Assembly: GCF_001399975.1 (NCBI RefSeq)
Contig: NZ_LKBD01000011.1
Location: forward strand, 37,706 to 101,705
Origin: Pseudoalteromonas sp. P1-9
GTDB taxonomy: Bacteria; Pseudomonadota; Gammaproteobacteria; Enterobacterales; Alteromonadaceae
DNA: 64,000 nt
Direction: 5' to 3'
In this document: positions 47,948-57,421 of the stretch, one piece after another
Numbering within the stretch: the first letter of the stretch is position 1
Layout of the letters: every line of letters begins with the position of its first letter
Notes under the pieces: generated by a model
Database searches by the model: none
Told to the model about the DNA's origin: nothing
The model's input: the letters and a program-made list of their open reading frames with translations, nothing else
Translations under genes and position numbers: made by a program

Positions 47948-47972
47948 AACTTAAGTCTTTATTTAAATCGTA

Positions 47973-49409
47973 TTAGAAGCCTAATAAATTGTAAGCAAAG
48001 AACTTATTAGCAACTGTATTAATAAAAATCAGCGCCAAAATGAATGGAATAAAGGTTGATAGTGAGAAGTTTACATACTTCTCAGTAAAGCTGCCTGCAT
48101 AGTCTGGTGCACCTTGGCTAAGCTCTTCTGTTAGCTTCGCTTTCTTCCAACGGTACATTACGAACAAACACACCATTAAGCCGTTTAACGGTAAGATGGT
48201 GTCGTAAAACACATCGTAAATAAAATCAAATAGGCTCTTCGTAGTTGCAGGATCATGGTCGCCATAATTAAACAGAGTGCTTAACCACTCACTCATACCA
48301 AACGACATGGTACATAAAATGGTTAAAATACCCATGCTACCTGCAAGTAATAGCAATGCTTTAAAACGCGAAACACCCTTTTCTTCAATTAAGGTCGCTG
48401 TTGGTACTTCAATAATTGACACAAGTGATGTAATTGCTGCAAAAAATACCAGTAAGAAAAAGATTACTGCGATCGCGCTTGCGCCTACGTAGCCGATATC
48501 TTGCTGCATCGCGAGGAAGATTTTTGGTAAATAAACAAAAATCATCGAAACTGATGAGTCAGATAACTCCGCAGGATTGGTGTTTGGGTTAAAGCTGAAA
48601 ATAGCCGGTAAAACCATTAAACCCGCAATAAATGCGACCAATGAGTCAGTTACTGCAACCATTTTTGCACTGCCTACAATATTTTCTTTCTTTGAAATAT
48701 ATGAGGCGTAAGTCATTAAAATACCCATACCGAGCGATAGTGAGAAAAACGCTTGCGACAGTGCGCCGTTTAACACGCTAGCGTTCACTTTGCTAAAATC
48801 AGGCACAACGTAATACCGAAGGCCAGCAATCGCGTTATCTAATGTCAGTACGTAAGCAACAAGGCCAACTAGCAGCACAAATAGCGCTGGCATAAGCAGT
48901 TTTGCTGCTTTTTCAATGCCCTGCTTTACACCACCAAGTAGAATTAGATTAACCAGCACACCTACACCTACCATGTAATAAAACACGCTGGTTTGGTTAA
49001 TAAACTGGCCAAAGTTGCTGGGATCGGCAAGCGCATCTAAATTACCAATGGCTGCCTGAACAAGGTAACCAAAAATCCACACGGTGATCACCATGTAAAA
49101 CACGCCAATCATAAATGGCGTAAGTACCGCTAAAAATCCCGGATATCGCCATTTACTGCTGTTACCCGATAATTTATTGTACGCGCCAAGCGGGTCTTTT
49201 TGCGCGCTACGACCCATAGCCATTTCGGCCATCATTACTGGTAAACAAACAAAAATTACAAACAATGCATAAACAACTAAAAATGCACCACCGCCATTTT
49301 TGGTTGCCGATACAGGGAAACCAACGAGGTTTCCAATGCCTACTGCACTGCCTGCAGCGGCCAAAATAAATCCGAGTTTGGAGCTAAAATGCTCTCGCGA
49401 TGCACTCAT
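47973..49409 (-). CDS. Sodium-dependent transporter, NSS/SNF family
   Basis: A 478-residue membrane protein with 11-12 helices. Family features are LGFILAAAGSAVGIGNLVGFPV in helix 1 (unwound sodium/substrate site), GGGAFLVVYALFV, and FFSLSLGMGILMTYASY in helix 6. Such proteins import amino acids with sodium. The ATG at 49409 has AAGG upstream and opens with MSASREHFSSKLGF; the longer in-frame start at 49436 is less likely. Confidence 0.9.
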   Translation of the reverse strand: MSASREHFSSKLGFILAAAGSAVGIGNLVGFPVSATKNGGGAFLVVYALFVIFVCLPVMMAEMAMGRSAQKDPLGAYNKLSGNSSKWRYPGFLAVLTPFMIGVFYMVITVWIFGYLVQAAIGNLDALADPSNFGQFINQTSVFYYMVGVGVLVNLILLGGVKQGIEKAAKLLMPALFVLLVGLVAYVLTLDNAIAGLRYYVVPDFSKVNASVLNGALSQAFFSLSLGMGILMTYASYISKKENIVGSAKMVAVTDSLVAFIAGLMVLPAIFSFNPNTNPAELSDSSVSMIFVYLPKIFLAMQQDIGYVGASAIAVIFFLLVFFAAITSLVSIIEVPTATLIEEKGVSRFKALLLLAGSMGILTILCTMSFGMSEWLSTLFNYGDHDPATTKSLFDFIYDVFYDTILPLNGLMVCLFVMYRWKKAKLTEELSQGAPDYAGSFTEKYVNFSLSTFIPFILALIFINTVANKFFAYNLLGF

Positions 49410-49558
49410 GCTGAACCTTAGTATTATTGTTTTCAACCTTGGATGCTATCAGTGTTAAACCTACTGTTTCAAGTTTTCGCGAAAAATGATTTTTAGTTTT
49501 ATCCTTTCTGTTGATAGAATTATTTTTATATTCAATAAAATAACCAAACAGGTGCTGT

Positions 49559-49858
49559 ATGTGGTACATGATTTATTCAATAGATGTTGAAAACAGCTTA
49601 GCGATGCGAAAAGAAGCGCGTCCTGCTCACTTAGCACGCTTAGAAGCGTTAAAAGCAGAAGAACGTTTGTTATCTGCCGGGCCACTACCAGCAATCGACA
49701 GCGACGATCCGGGCGAAGCAGGTTTCACGGGGTCATTAGTGATTGCTAAATTCGATTCATTAGAAGATGCGCGCAGCTGGGCTGCAAACGATCCCTATAT
49801 CGAAGCAGGTATTTACAAAGAATCAATTGTTAAACCGTTTAAACTAGTTTTACCGTAA
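49559..49858 (+). CDS. yciI: YciI family protein
   Basis: A 99-residue ferredoxin-like protein closely matching E. coli Yci[62 protein letters not shown]. Function unsettled. In E. coli yciI lies near yciB and trp. Confidence 0.92.
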   Translation: MWYMIYSIDVENSLAMRKEARPAHLARLEALKAEERLLSAGPLPAIDSDDPGEAGFTGSLVIAKFDSLEDARSWAANDPYIEAGIYKESIVKPFKLVLP

Positions 49859-49926
49859 CTGATTCAGAGTAAGTTCAGTGAACTTTTTATACATTTAACT
49901 TACTCCATAATGTGGCGAGCTAACGT

Positions 49927-50235
49927 ATGAAATATTTGATTAGTCTGATCAGTTGCTTAGTGCTATTTAATGCCAATGCAAGTAATGAAAATGGCTCAAA
50001 CGTCAAAACATCTTCACAAAATGCGGCAGCGAATAAAGCGCTAAAAAATGTTAACACTCTGGGTTTAACCAAGCGCAGAGCGGCCAAGAAAGTGTCGCAA
50101 TCCTACCCTGGTAAGATTTTAAGCGTGAAAGAGAACACCCATTACTACAAAGTAAGAATGTTACAACCAAAAGGTAAGGTTGTTGATTTTAAAGTAAATA
50201 AGTCAAATGGCCAGGTTAAAAAAGGAAAGCAATAA
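49927..50235 (+). CDS. Small exported PepSY-like protein
   Basis: A 102-residue protein: signal peptide (1-18, cut after NANA), a low-complexity Asn/Ser/Lys stretch, then a PepSY-like domain (LTKRRAAKKVSQSYPGKILSVKENTHYYKVRMLQPKGKVVDFKVNKSNGQV). It lies 2 bases before the response-regulator gene. Periplasmic PepSY proteins often modulate neighbouring sensor kinases. Confidence 0.75.
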   Translation: MKYLISLISCLVLFNANASNENGSNVKTSSQNAAANKALKNVNTLGLTKRRAAKKVSQSYPGKILSVKENTHYYKVRMLQPKGKVVDFKVNKSNGQVKKGKQ

Positions 50236-50237
50236 CA

Positions 50238-50912
50238 ATGCGCATTCTAATAATAGAAGATGATCTGCAACTGGCAGACAATCTAAAACACGCACTTGAA
50301 AAAGCCCGTTACAGCGTTGATATGTGTCACGATGGCGAAGCTGGTTTATTTCACCTTACTGAATACCCGTTAGATTTAGCAGTCGTTGACCTAGGCCTAC
50401 CTAAAATGGACGGCATTGACGTAATCAGCAATGCACGAAAGCAAGGCATTGATATTCCAATTTTAATCTTAACTGCCCGCGACCGCTGGCAAGATAAAGT
50501 GGAAGGATTAGATGCCGGTGCTGATGACTATTTAACTAAACCATTTCATAACGAAGAATTAATTGCCCGTTGTAATGCCCTTATTAGGCGCAGCGCCGGT
50601 AAAGCAGACCCAACTATTACTGCGGGTCCAATTCGCATTCATACTCGCTCGCAACAAGTATGGGTTAACGACAATGAATTAATGCTCACCGCATACGAGT
50701 ACAAAGTACTTGAGTACTTAATGGTTAACCCAGAAAAAGTCGTATCTAAATCTGAGTTAACAGAGCACATTTACGACCAAGACTTCGATTTAGACTCTAA
50801 CGTAATTGAAGTATTTGTATTACGCCTGCGTAAAAAGCTCGACCCAGACGGATCAATCGCACCAATTGAAACACTCCGTGGCCGCGGCTACCGTTTAAGC
50901 GGCAAACTGTGA
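50238..50912 (+). CDS. OmpR/PhoP-type response regulator
   Basis: A 224-residue regulator with receiver domain (phospho-acceptor Asp51 in VVDLGLPKMDG; LTKPF later) and winged-helix output domain (YEYKVLEYLM...VIEVFVLRLRKKL...ETLRGRGYRL). It overlaps the kinase by four bases (GTGA). PhoP-like in sequence; the signal and targets are unknown. Confidence 0.92.
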   Translation: MRILIIEDDLQLADNLKHALEKARYSVDMCHDGEAGLFHLTEYPLDLAVVDLGLPKMDGIDVISNARKQGIDIPILILTARDRWQDKVEGLDAGADDYLTKPFHNEELIARCNALIRRSAGKADPTITAGPIRIHTRSQQVWVNDNELMLTAYEYKVLEYLMVNPEKVVSKSELTEHIYDQDFDLDSNVIEVFVLRLRKKLDPDGSIAPIETLRGRGYRLSGKL

Positions 50913-52231
50913 TCCACCGTATATCGTTAAAAATTAGACAAGGATTTATCCTTGTCTTTTTGCTTTTAGTACTTATGCCTGCCATGTTCTTTTCAATTGG
51001 TAAGGCACTTTATGCAAGTTTAGTCGACAACACCGAGCGCACGCTCGAAGCACATTTGTATTCACTGATGGCAAAAGTGGAAATTGAGCAAGGTGAACTG
51101 GCGCCGATTACCCTAATTGCCCCCGAACTCACTCGTCCTGTGTCCGATACCTTTGCCTATATTTATCTCAACAAAGAAATAGCTTGGCAATCTGAATCAA
51201 CGCTCGGCTATCAATATATTCCAAAACACGCAGCAACCGCGCCCGGTATTATGGACTTTTCTAAAATTGAAGAGCTTGATAAGTACTTTCGACAGCTTAG
51301 CTTTGTGTTTTACATGGATGCCGATGGCATTGAATATCAAGTCACCGTATTGGTATTAAAAGACGAAGAAGCCATTTTATCGCAAATGCAAGACTTCCAA
51401 GAAACCTTGAGGCACTGGCTGATTATTATCGCCATAGTGATGGGCTTATTGATTATGCTGGGCTTTTTATGGAGTAGCCACCCACTTAAACGCCTTGATA
51501 AAGAAATTGTCGCAATCGAAAGTGGCAATGCCGACCAAATTACGGGGGAATACCCAGAAGAGCTAGAAAAAATTCAGCAAGATCTTAATTTATTATTGGC
51601 TACACAACAAAGGCAAAAAGATAAATACCGTGCATCATTAAGCGACCTTGCCCATGCTTTAAAAACTCCGTTGGCTGTTTTAAAATCAAGTGAGCTGGCA
51701 AGTAATGGTGACAGTCAAGAACAGCTCGATCGCATCAGCAATATGATTGAACATCAGCTTAAGAAAGCGGCCTCGGGCGGTACTGATACGTGGAAAAAAC
51801 AAACTAAAGTTAAGCCAATACTCGACTCAATTATCAATGCAATGGGTAAAGTGTATCGCGACAAAGGCATTCAATTTATTCAAGCAGTTGATGAAAAAAG
51901 TATCTTTTTAGGTGATAAAACTGATTTAATGGAATTGCTAGGCAATATTCTCGACAATGCCTGCAAAGCATGTGACGCTTTAATTGAAATAAAAGTGAAG
52001 CAGTTAGGACAACAACTTATTATCGAAGTTGGTGATGATGGTCCGGGCGTACCCGCAGATAAAATAGAAGAACTTACAATTCGCGGAAAACGCTTAGATA
52101 CCTACGAACACGGCCACGGTGTTGGCATGGCGATTGTAGGCGACCTGATGGATGCCTATAACGGCAAAATGACCATTACCACAAGCCAGCTCGGTGGCGC
52201 CCTATTTACCTTGGTTTTTAATTATGAATAA
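50909..52231 (+). CDS. PhoQ-like sensor histidine kinase
   Basis: A 440-residue membrane kinase starting with GTG: membrane helices at about 12-30 and 170-189, a periplasmic domain between them, the phospho-accepting His249 in SDLAHALKTPLAVLK, and the ATPase motifs ILDNACKAC and GDDGPGVP with a C-terminal HGVGMAIV. It pairs with the upstream response regulator and lies in one operon with the PepSY-like and the following periplasmic protein. Confidence 0.9.
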   Translation: MIHRISLKIRQGFILVFLLLVLMPAMFFSIGKALYASLVDNTERTLEAHLYSLMAKVEIEQGELAPITLIAPELTRPVSDTFAYIYLNKEIAWQSESTLGYQYIPKHAATAPGIMDFSKIEELDKYFRQLSFVFYMDADGIEYQVTVLVLKDEEAILSQMQDFQETLRHWLIIIAIVMGLLIMLGFLWSSHPLKRLDKEIVAIESGNADQITGEYPEELEKIQQDLNLLLATQQRQKDKYRASLSDLAHALKTPLAVLKSSELASNGDSQEQLDRISNMIEHQLKKAASGGTDTWKKQTKVKPILDSIINAMGKVYRDKGIQFIQAVDEKSIFLGDKTDLMELLGNILDNACKACDALIEIKVKQLGQQLIIEVGDDGPGVPADKIEELTIRGKRLDTYEHGHGVGMAIVGDLMDAYNGKMTITTSQLGGALFTLVFNYE

Positions 52232-52613
52232 ATACACTCTTTTTTACACCGTGTTAATGCTGCTGAGCATTAATGCATTGGCTCAAAACGATGAAAAGCC
52301 CTGTAGCAAAGGCAAAGTCCTATTGCAGCTACAATGCTTAGATCAAGCCATTATTGACCACAAACGTACACGTCAAACTTGGCTCACTAAATTAGAAAAA
52401 GAAGTGGAAATAAAGCAAAATAACACGGGTAACACCCAATTATTTTTAAGTTTTCAACGCAGTAAAAACAGTTTTGATAGTTATATTTCCGATAACTGCC
52501 AATGGCGTTATCTCAATGAGTTACCTAATTCTCAGCAAGCAGCATTAAAATATAAGCGATGCGAACTCGCTGTGATTGACCAGCAAATTACCATTTTAAA
52601 AGGTGGTTACTAG
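52224..52613 (+). CDS. Exported protein of the two-component operon, LprI-like
   Basis: A 129-residue protein with a signal peptide ending ALA (about residue 17). The start is the ATG at 52224, overlapping the kinase stop by 8 bases; longer starts are within the kinase. Mature residues have four cysteines and a helix pattern (LFLSFQRSKNSFDSYISDNCQWRYL...KRCELAVIDQQI) weakly like the DUF1311/LprI group. It could be an accessory sensor partner. Confidence 0.65.
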   Translation: MNKYTLFYTVLMLLSINALAQNDEKPCSKGKVLLQLQCLDQAIIDHKRTRQTWLTKLEKEVEIKQNNTGNTQLFLSFQRSKNSFDSYISDNCQWRYLNELPNSQQAALKYKRCELAVIDQQITILKGGY

Positions 52614-52671
52614 CTAATACACTGTATTCTCAGCGGTATATTGCTACGGAAGTCAGCAAATAGAACCAAAT

Positions 52672-52698
52672 AAAAAGCAGCGTAATCGCTGCTTTTTT
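52672..52698. terminator. Terminator between the two-component operon and nif3-like gene
   Basis: Stem AAAAGCAGCG/CGCTGCTTTT around TAAT with A and T runs, between convergent genes. Confidence 0.85.
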
Positions 52699-52707
52699 AT
52701 TTGTTGT

Positions 52708-53463
52708 TTAGACTGGATTATCTATATCAATAAACTCAACGTCTAAATTAAACTGCTCAGCTAAGTATTCACCCACAGCTTTTACACCATAGCGCTCGGT
52801 CGCATGATGCCCCGCGGCAAAAAAGTCGATATTTTGCTCGCGTGCACTGTGTATTGTTTGCTCTGACGCTTCACCTGTAAGGTAAGCATCAATGCCTTGG
52901 CTTGCGGCTAAATCAATATAGCCTTGCCCGCCACCGGTACACCAAGCAATGGTTTCTATATTTTTACCGCGTACATTTTCAACTAATGGTTTACGATTGA
53001 GCACACGCTCAATTTTATCGGCAAACTCTTCGGCGCTAAGTGGTGTTTTTAAACGCCCCTTCACTGCAATACTTGGCTCACTGTATGGATCAAGCCCCGC
53101 TTCATACTCAATATCAAGTAATTCTGCCAGTTTTGCATTATTGCCAAGAGTTGGGTGCACATCAATTGGTAAATGATAGCCAATTAAGCTGATATCATTT
53201 TTAATTAAGGCGCCAATGCGGCGTTTTTTCATACCCGTAATTGGATACGCTTCGCCTTTCCAAAAATAGCCGTGGTGAACCAATATCGCATCAGCATTTT
53301 TTTCGATAGCGGCATCGATTAGCGCTTGGCTTGCCGTTACACCCGTTATAATTTTATTAACGCTGTCTTTTCCTTCGACCTGAAGGCCGTTTGGACTAAA
53401 GTCTTTTACCTTATGGGGGGCGAGTAAACTATCTAATTCTTGGAGCAATTTAGAAAGTTGCAT
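52708..53463 (-). CDS. Nif3/YbgI-type dinuclear metal-centre protein
   Basis: A 251-residue member of the Nif3 family (GTP cyclohydrolase I type 2-like), which forms a hexameric ring with two metals per subunit. Metal-binding parts are VHHGYFWKG and the C-terminal GHHATERYGV, and SPNGLQVEG opens the family fold. True activity of the family is unsettled. Confidence 0.9.
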   Translation of the reverse strand: MQLSKLLQELDSLLAPHKVKDFSPNGLQVEGKDSVNKIITGVTASQALIDAAIEKNADAILVHHGYFWKGEAYPITGMKKRRIGALIKNDISLIGYHLPIDVHPTLGNNAKLAELLDIEYEAGLDPYSEPSIAVKGRLKTPLSAEEFADKIERVLNRKPLVENVRGKNIETIAWCTGGGQGYIDLAASQGIDAYLTGEASEQTIHSAREQNIDFFAAGHHATERYGVKAVGEYLAEQFNLDVEFIDIDNPV

Positions 53464-53615
53464 TATGCTTACCTATAAGTTGTTTTTGATCATTGAATTG
53501 TCCTTAACCTACCGTCAAAAATAAAGAAAATTCTCAAAAAATTGAAAAATGACGTGAAACTAGGTATAAATGTATTTTTAACAGTAATCTTCGTATCAAA
53601 TAAACGGGATATACG

Positions 53616-54008
53616 ATGAGTAAACTCGATAAAACTGAAGTGCTTGCAGCGTTTGAAAAAGCGTATGAAGCAGCAAATGGTAAAAAACCTGAGATCACAG
53701 CGAAAAGTGGTTGGTACAGTGTAGACGGCGGTAAAAACGTTCGCCTAGCTGATTTAGTAACGCTTGCAGAGGAACTTTCATCTGGCGCAGCACCTGCAGC
53801 GAAAGAAGAAGCACCAGCTAAGCCTGCTGCTAAAAAAGCACCGGCTAAGAAAGCTGCTGCTAAAAAAGCGGCACCAGTAACTGCATCTAAAGAAAAAGAA
53901 TACACAGTTACTAAGCCAAATGCTGAAGGGTTTACTGCTGAAGAGTTCTGGATTAAAGAACTTGCTGAGCGTGACCACGACACTCGTCTTCCACGCGGTG
54001 TTGTTTAA
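53616..54008 (+). CDS. Protein with Ala/Lys-rich, histone H1-like linker
   Basis: A 130-residue protein. Residues 1-55 form a conserved-looking head (VLAAFEKAYEAANGKKPEITAKSGWYSVDG), 56-90 an alanine, proline and lysine linker with repeated AKKA motifs, and 95-130 an acidic tail (FTAEEFWIKELAERDHDTRLPRGVV). The linker resembles histone H1-like or nucleoid proteins and could bind nucleic acid. No family recognised. Confidence 0.7.
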   Translation: MSKLDKTEVLAAFEKAYEAANGKKPEITAKSGWYSVDGGKNVRLADLVTLAEELSSGAAPAAKEEAPAKPAAKKAPAKKAAAKKAAPVTASKEKEYTVTKPNAEGFTAEEFWIKELAERDHDTRLPRGVV

Positions 54009-54030
54009 TAGCTAATTAGCTATTAAAAGT

Positions 54031-54060
54031 AAAAAAGGCAGCTTATACGCTGCCTTTTTT
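54031..54060. terminator. Terminator between the Ala/Lys-rich gene and yqjG
   Basis: A 12-bp stem AAAAAAGGCAGC/GCTGCCTTTTTT around TTATAC, between convergent genes. Confidence 0.87.
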
Positions 54061-54067
54061 ATTGTCA

Positions 54068-55048
54068 TTATTTTAGCGAATGACGATTATGTGCTGAGCT
54101 GTAATCCACTTTTGGCCCAACTGGTACCACTTGCGTTGGGTTAATCATAGTGTGGCTAAAATAGTAATGGCGTTTAATATGATAAAAATCGACCGTTTCA
54201 GCCACGCCCTTCACTTGATAAAGCTCACGAATATAATTTGCAATATTCGGATACGACTCAAGCATACGTTGATTACATTTAAAGTGTGAAAAATAAACCG
54301 CATCAAATCGTATTAAGGTTGTGAACAAACGCCAGTCTGCCTCAGTAATTTGTGTACCTACCAAGTAGCGCTGTTTAGCCAAAATGGCTTCAACTTTATC
54401 AAGTGCATTAAAAAGCTCAATATACGCCCCTTCGTATGCGTCTTGTGTTGTCGCAAAACCCGCTTTGTATACTCCGTTATTAATACTGTGATAAACAAAT
54501 TCGTTAATTTCATCAATTTCAGCCCGTAAATGCAGAGGATAATAATCATGCTCGTTGCCTGTTAAATGATTAAAGGCAGTGTTAAACATGCGAATAATCT
54601 CTGACGACTCATTACTGACGATACAGTTTTGTTTTTTATCCCAAAGCACAGGTACGGTAACACGGCCGCTGTAGTTTGCGTTATTACGCGTATATATTTG
54701 ATGCATATAATCAAAATCAAACAATGCATCGCCCGTACTATGCTGTGTTTTATCAAATGTCCAACCATGCTCTAACATGTCTGGGCTTACAACTGATACA
54801 GAAATATGCTGTTCTAGCCCTTTTAATGCGCGAAAAATAAGGGTGCGGTGCGCCCACGGGCATGCCAGCGACACATATAAATGGTATCGACCCGATTCTG
54901 CGACAAAACCACTTGTACCGGAAGCACCCGCTTCACCGTCTTGTGTGATCCAATTACGTAATTGTGCGGCTTCACGTTCGAATTTACCTTTACTGTTTTT
55001 GGTGTCGTACCACTTATCGTGCCATTTACCTTCAACTAATAATCCCAT
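54068..55048 (-). CDS. yqjG: Glutathionyl-hydroquinone reductase
   Basis: A 326-residue omega-like glutathione transferase of the ECM4/YqjG type, which removes glutathione from glutathionyl-hydroquinones. Catalytic Cys is in SLACPWAHRTLIFRALKG. The ATG at 55048 has AAGGAG upstream; an in-frame ATG at 55078 falls inside pirin. It ends a DoxX-pirin-yqjG operon facing a divergent LysR gene, like the yqjF/yqjG/yhaJ/yhaK group of E. coli. Confidence 0.9.
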   Translation of the reverse strand: MGLLVEGKWHDKWYDTKNSKGKFEREAAQLRNWITQDGEAGASGTSGFVAESGRYHLYVSLACPWAHRTLIFRALKGLEQHISVSVVSPDMLEHGWTFDKTQHSTGDALFDFDYMHQIYTRNNANYSGRVTVPVLWDKKQNCIVSNESSEIIRMFNTAFNHLTGNEHDYYPLHLRAEIDEINEFVYHSINNGVYKAGFATTQDAYEGAYIELFNALDKVEAILAKQRYLVGTQITEADWRLFTTLIRFDAVYFSHFKCNQRMLESYPNIANYIRELYQVKGVAETVDFYHIKRHYYFSHTMINPTQVVPVGPKVDYSSAHNRHSLK

Positions 55049-55058
55049 GTTCTGCTCC

Positions 55059-55757
55059 TTAAACCTGTGGTAATTCAAAAATAATTAATGTCGCTGGGGT
55101 GTTAAATACGTTTTCAAATACTAATTCAGTTTCATCTAACACTTTTGCACCATCACCACTTTCAATTTGAATAGCATTCACTAGAGTGCTGCCTGAAACT
55201 TGATGTACATACACAGGTGCATTATTTGATTCAAATATATACTGCTGTTTTGGATCAAGGATCAGTTGATGTAGCTTTGCATCTTGTTTTATCGCAAGCG
55301 TGCCATTTTCGCCATTTGGCGTCACAATCGTCGTTAAACCAACGTCTGTACCAAAATCTTTTTGTTGATAACCGGGTTTGTCGCCAAAGCTATTCGGCTC
55401 AATCCAGATTTGTAAAAATCTAAGCTCTTCTTCATTTGATGCATTATATTCACTGTGAAAAATACCTTTGCCTGCCGACATTAACTGAAATTCACCCGCA
55501 GGAAGCGTTTTGATATTGCCCGCACTGTCTTTATGTTCAATGGTGCCTGACAATACATAGCTAACAATTTCCATATCGCGGTGGCCATGGGTATCAAAGC
55601 CCGCGCCCGGTGCCACAACATCATCATTGATAACACGAAGGGCTGAAAAGCCCATGTGTTGTGGGTCGTAGTAATTTGCAAAAGAGAAGGTATGTTTGCT
55701 CTTAAGCCAGCCATAGTCAGCGCCGCCGCGCTCATGTGCTTTTCTAAGTGTGATCAT
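55059..55757 (-). CDS. Pirin family protein
   Basis: A 232-residue bicupin. The metal-binding histidines and glutamate lie in FDTHGHRDMEIVSYVLSG and IEHKDS. Bacterial pirins such as YhhW and YhaK can be quercetinases or redox sensors. It lies between DoxX and yqjG in one operon. Confidence 0.92.
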   Translation of the reverse strand: MITLRKAHERGGADYGWLKSKHTFSFANYYDPQHMGFSALRVINDDVVAPGAGFDTHGHRDMEIVSYVLSGTIEHKDSAGNIKTLPAGEFQLMSAGKGIFHSEYNASNEEELRFLQIWIEPNSFGDKPGYQQKDFGTDVGLTTIVTPNGENGTLAIKQDAKLHQLILDPKQQYIFESNNAPVYVHQVSGSTLVNAIQIESGDGAKVLDETELVFENVFNTPATLIIFELPQV

Positions 55758-55774
55758 CGTACTTTCCCTCTTAA

Positions 55775-56227
55775 TTAAGCGTGTTGTGTCAATTTATTTG
55801 AAATAAGCGCATCCAGTGAGGCTTTACCCGCACCCGAGAACACCAAAGAAATACTTGCTGCCAATAATGCTAAGCCAAACTCATAGCCATTGTTAGACAT
55901 AAACAATCCATTTTCAAAATGCACAGTAAAAATTGCAACAATCATAGTGCCTGCAAGTGCTAATGCCGCTGGGCGAGTTAATAAGCCAAGTAAAATAAAT
56001 AAACCGCCAAAAAACTCCGCACTGCCAGCCATTAGCGCCATTAAATAGCCAGGTGCCAAGCCAATAGATTCCATCCATGCCCCCGTACCCTCAAGGCCAT
56101 AACCACCAAACCAAGCAAATAATTTTTGCGCGCCATGTGCCATAAAAATAATGCCGATAGGTAATCTTAACGCCAGTGCTGCGTAACCAGCTTTACTTGA
56201 TGTAAGTGTTGTTAATAGTGTTTTCAT
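55775..56227 (-). CDS. DoxX family membrane protein
   Basis: A 150-residue protein with four membrane helices and the DoxX pattern LRLPIGIIFMAHGAQKLFAWFGG...EFFGGLFILLGLLTRPAAL. E. coli YqjF is a homologue induced with yqjG by quinones. It is first in the operon, divergent from the LysR gene. Confidence 0.9.
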   Translation of the reverse strand: MKTLLTTLTSSKAGYAALALRLPIGIIFMAHGAQKLFAWFGGYGLEGTGAWMESIGLAPGYLMALMAGSAEFFGGLFILLGLLTRPAALALAGTMIVAIFTVHFENGLFMSNNGYEFGLALLAASISLVFSGAGKASLDALISNKLTQHA

Positions 56228-56368
56228 AATTTGTTCCTCAAAAATTTTAAACTTATCTAATTTGTTAAAGCGTTTGCTTAACTGATGAAATTAAGTATAA
56301 GCATGCTAAACTCAATAAAAAACCGGAACATTTTGAACCCTTAGTTCAAATTTTTTGAATAAAAAATT

Positions 56369-57280
56369 ATGTATCAAGCTATCACCATTGACGCCCTAAA
56401 AGCGCTCGATGCTATCGATAAAAAAGGCAGTTTTGCCGCGGCGGCTGAGTCACTATATAAAGTGCCTTCGGCACTAAGCTACACTATCAAAAAACTTGAA
56501 GAAGACATTGGCACGCCATTGTTTGATCGTTCAAAACAGCGAGCAGTACTCACCCCTGCGGGTAAGCTGGTGTTAGAACATGGCAGGCAAATTTTGCATT
56601 CCACCAGCAAAATGCTCGATGCCGTAAGCCAATTAGATTCAGGCTGGGAAAAACGCCTGCGTATCGCCCGTGATACCGTGATCCCAGAAGATGTCATTTT
56701 TGAGTTATTAAAAGAGTTCACCAAACGGCCCGAGCAAGTCGATATTCAACTGAGCGTTGAAGCCTTAGGTGGCGGCTGGGATGCGCTACATAGCAAGCGT
56801 GCCGATATTGTTATTGGTGCAACTGGCGAACTGCCAAAAGGCGTGTATCGCACCCTCAAAATCGCAGAGCTAAGCTTTATATTTGCTGTAGCAGCATCGC
56901 ACCCATTGGCAAAGGTGAATACACCGCTTGACGACGATGATTTAAAACACTACCCCGCGATTGTGGTATCAGACACTTCCACTTTGTTGCCAGAAAGAAG
57001 TACCGGGCTATTTAGCGCCAAGCAAGTAATCAATGTTAATTCAATGCAGGCAAAACTCACTGCCCAACTTGCCGGTATTGGTGTGGGATTTTTGCCAAGT
57101 CATATTGCTAAACCGTATCTTGCAAATGGCGAGCTAGTGCAAAAAGAGTGCACCATTCCAAGACCAAAACAAGACTTATACATTGCGTGGCATAAAGATA
57201 ATCAAGGCAAAGCCTTTCAATGGTTTATTGAACAGCTTACCCAAGCGAACTGGCAGATTGATACCAATTGCATTAATTAA
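56369..57280 (+). CDS. LysR-family regulator, YhaJ-like
   Basis: A 303-residue LysR protein: helix-turn-helix at 1-60 (LKALDAIDKKGSFAAAAESLYKVPSALSYTIKKLEEDIGTPLFDR) and an effector-binding domain. It is divergent from doxX-pirin-yqjG. E. coli YhaJ responds to quinone-type compounds and activates yqjF, so a similar role here is a reasonable inference from gene order. Confidence 0.88.
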   Translation: MYQAITIDALKALDAIDKKGSFAAAAESLYKVPSALSYTIKKLEEDIGTPLFDRSKQRAVLTPAGKLVLEHGRQILHSTSKMLDAVSQLDSGWEKRLRIARDTVIPEDVIFELLKEFTKRPEQVDIQLSVEALGGGWDALHSKRADIVIGATGELPKGVYRTLKIAELSFIFAVAASHPLAKVNTPLDDDDLKHYPAIVVSDTSTLLPERSTGLFSAKQVINVNSMQAKLTAQLAGIGVGFLPSHIAKPYLANGELVQKECTIPRPKQDLYIAWHKDNQGKAFQWFIEQLTQANWQIDTNCIN

Positions 57281-57322
57281 CGGGTCATTTATTGCGACAG
57301 AAAAATGGCTCAGAAACAAGGC

Positions 57323-57362
57323 TTAAAATTCGACATGTAGTTGTTCTACTTTAGAATTTTAA
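57323..57362. repeat. Inverted repeat after the LysR gene
   Basis: Outer arms TTAAAATTC (57323-57331) and GAATTTTAA (57354-57362) with an inner stem GTAG/CTAC around TTGTT. No long T run, so a dispersed repeat or processing site is as likely as a terminator. Confidence 0.5.
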
Positions 57363-57421
57363 AACGCAGTTTATGGGTCATTTAACTCGCTAGAATGTTC
57401 AAATTATTAATAAAATTGGTA

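Noticed and set aside
53534..53983. 149-codon open frame opposite the Ala/Lys-rich gene
   Set aside because: Its composition is the mirror of the repetitive codons on the other strand.
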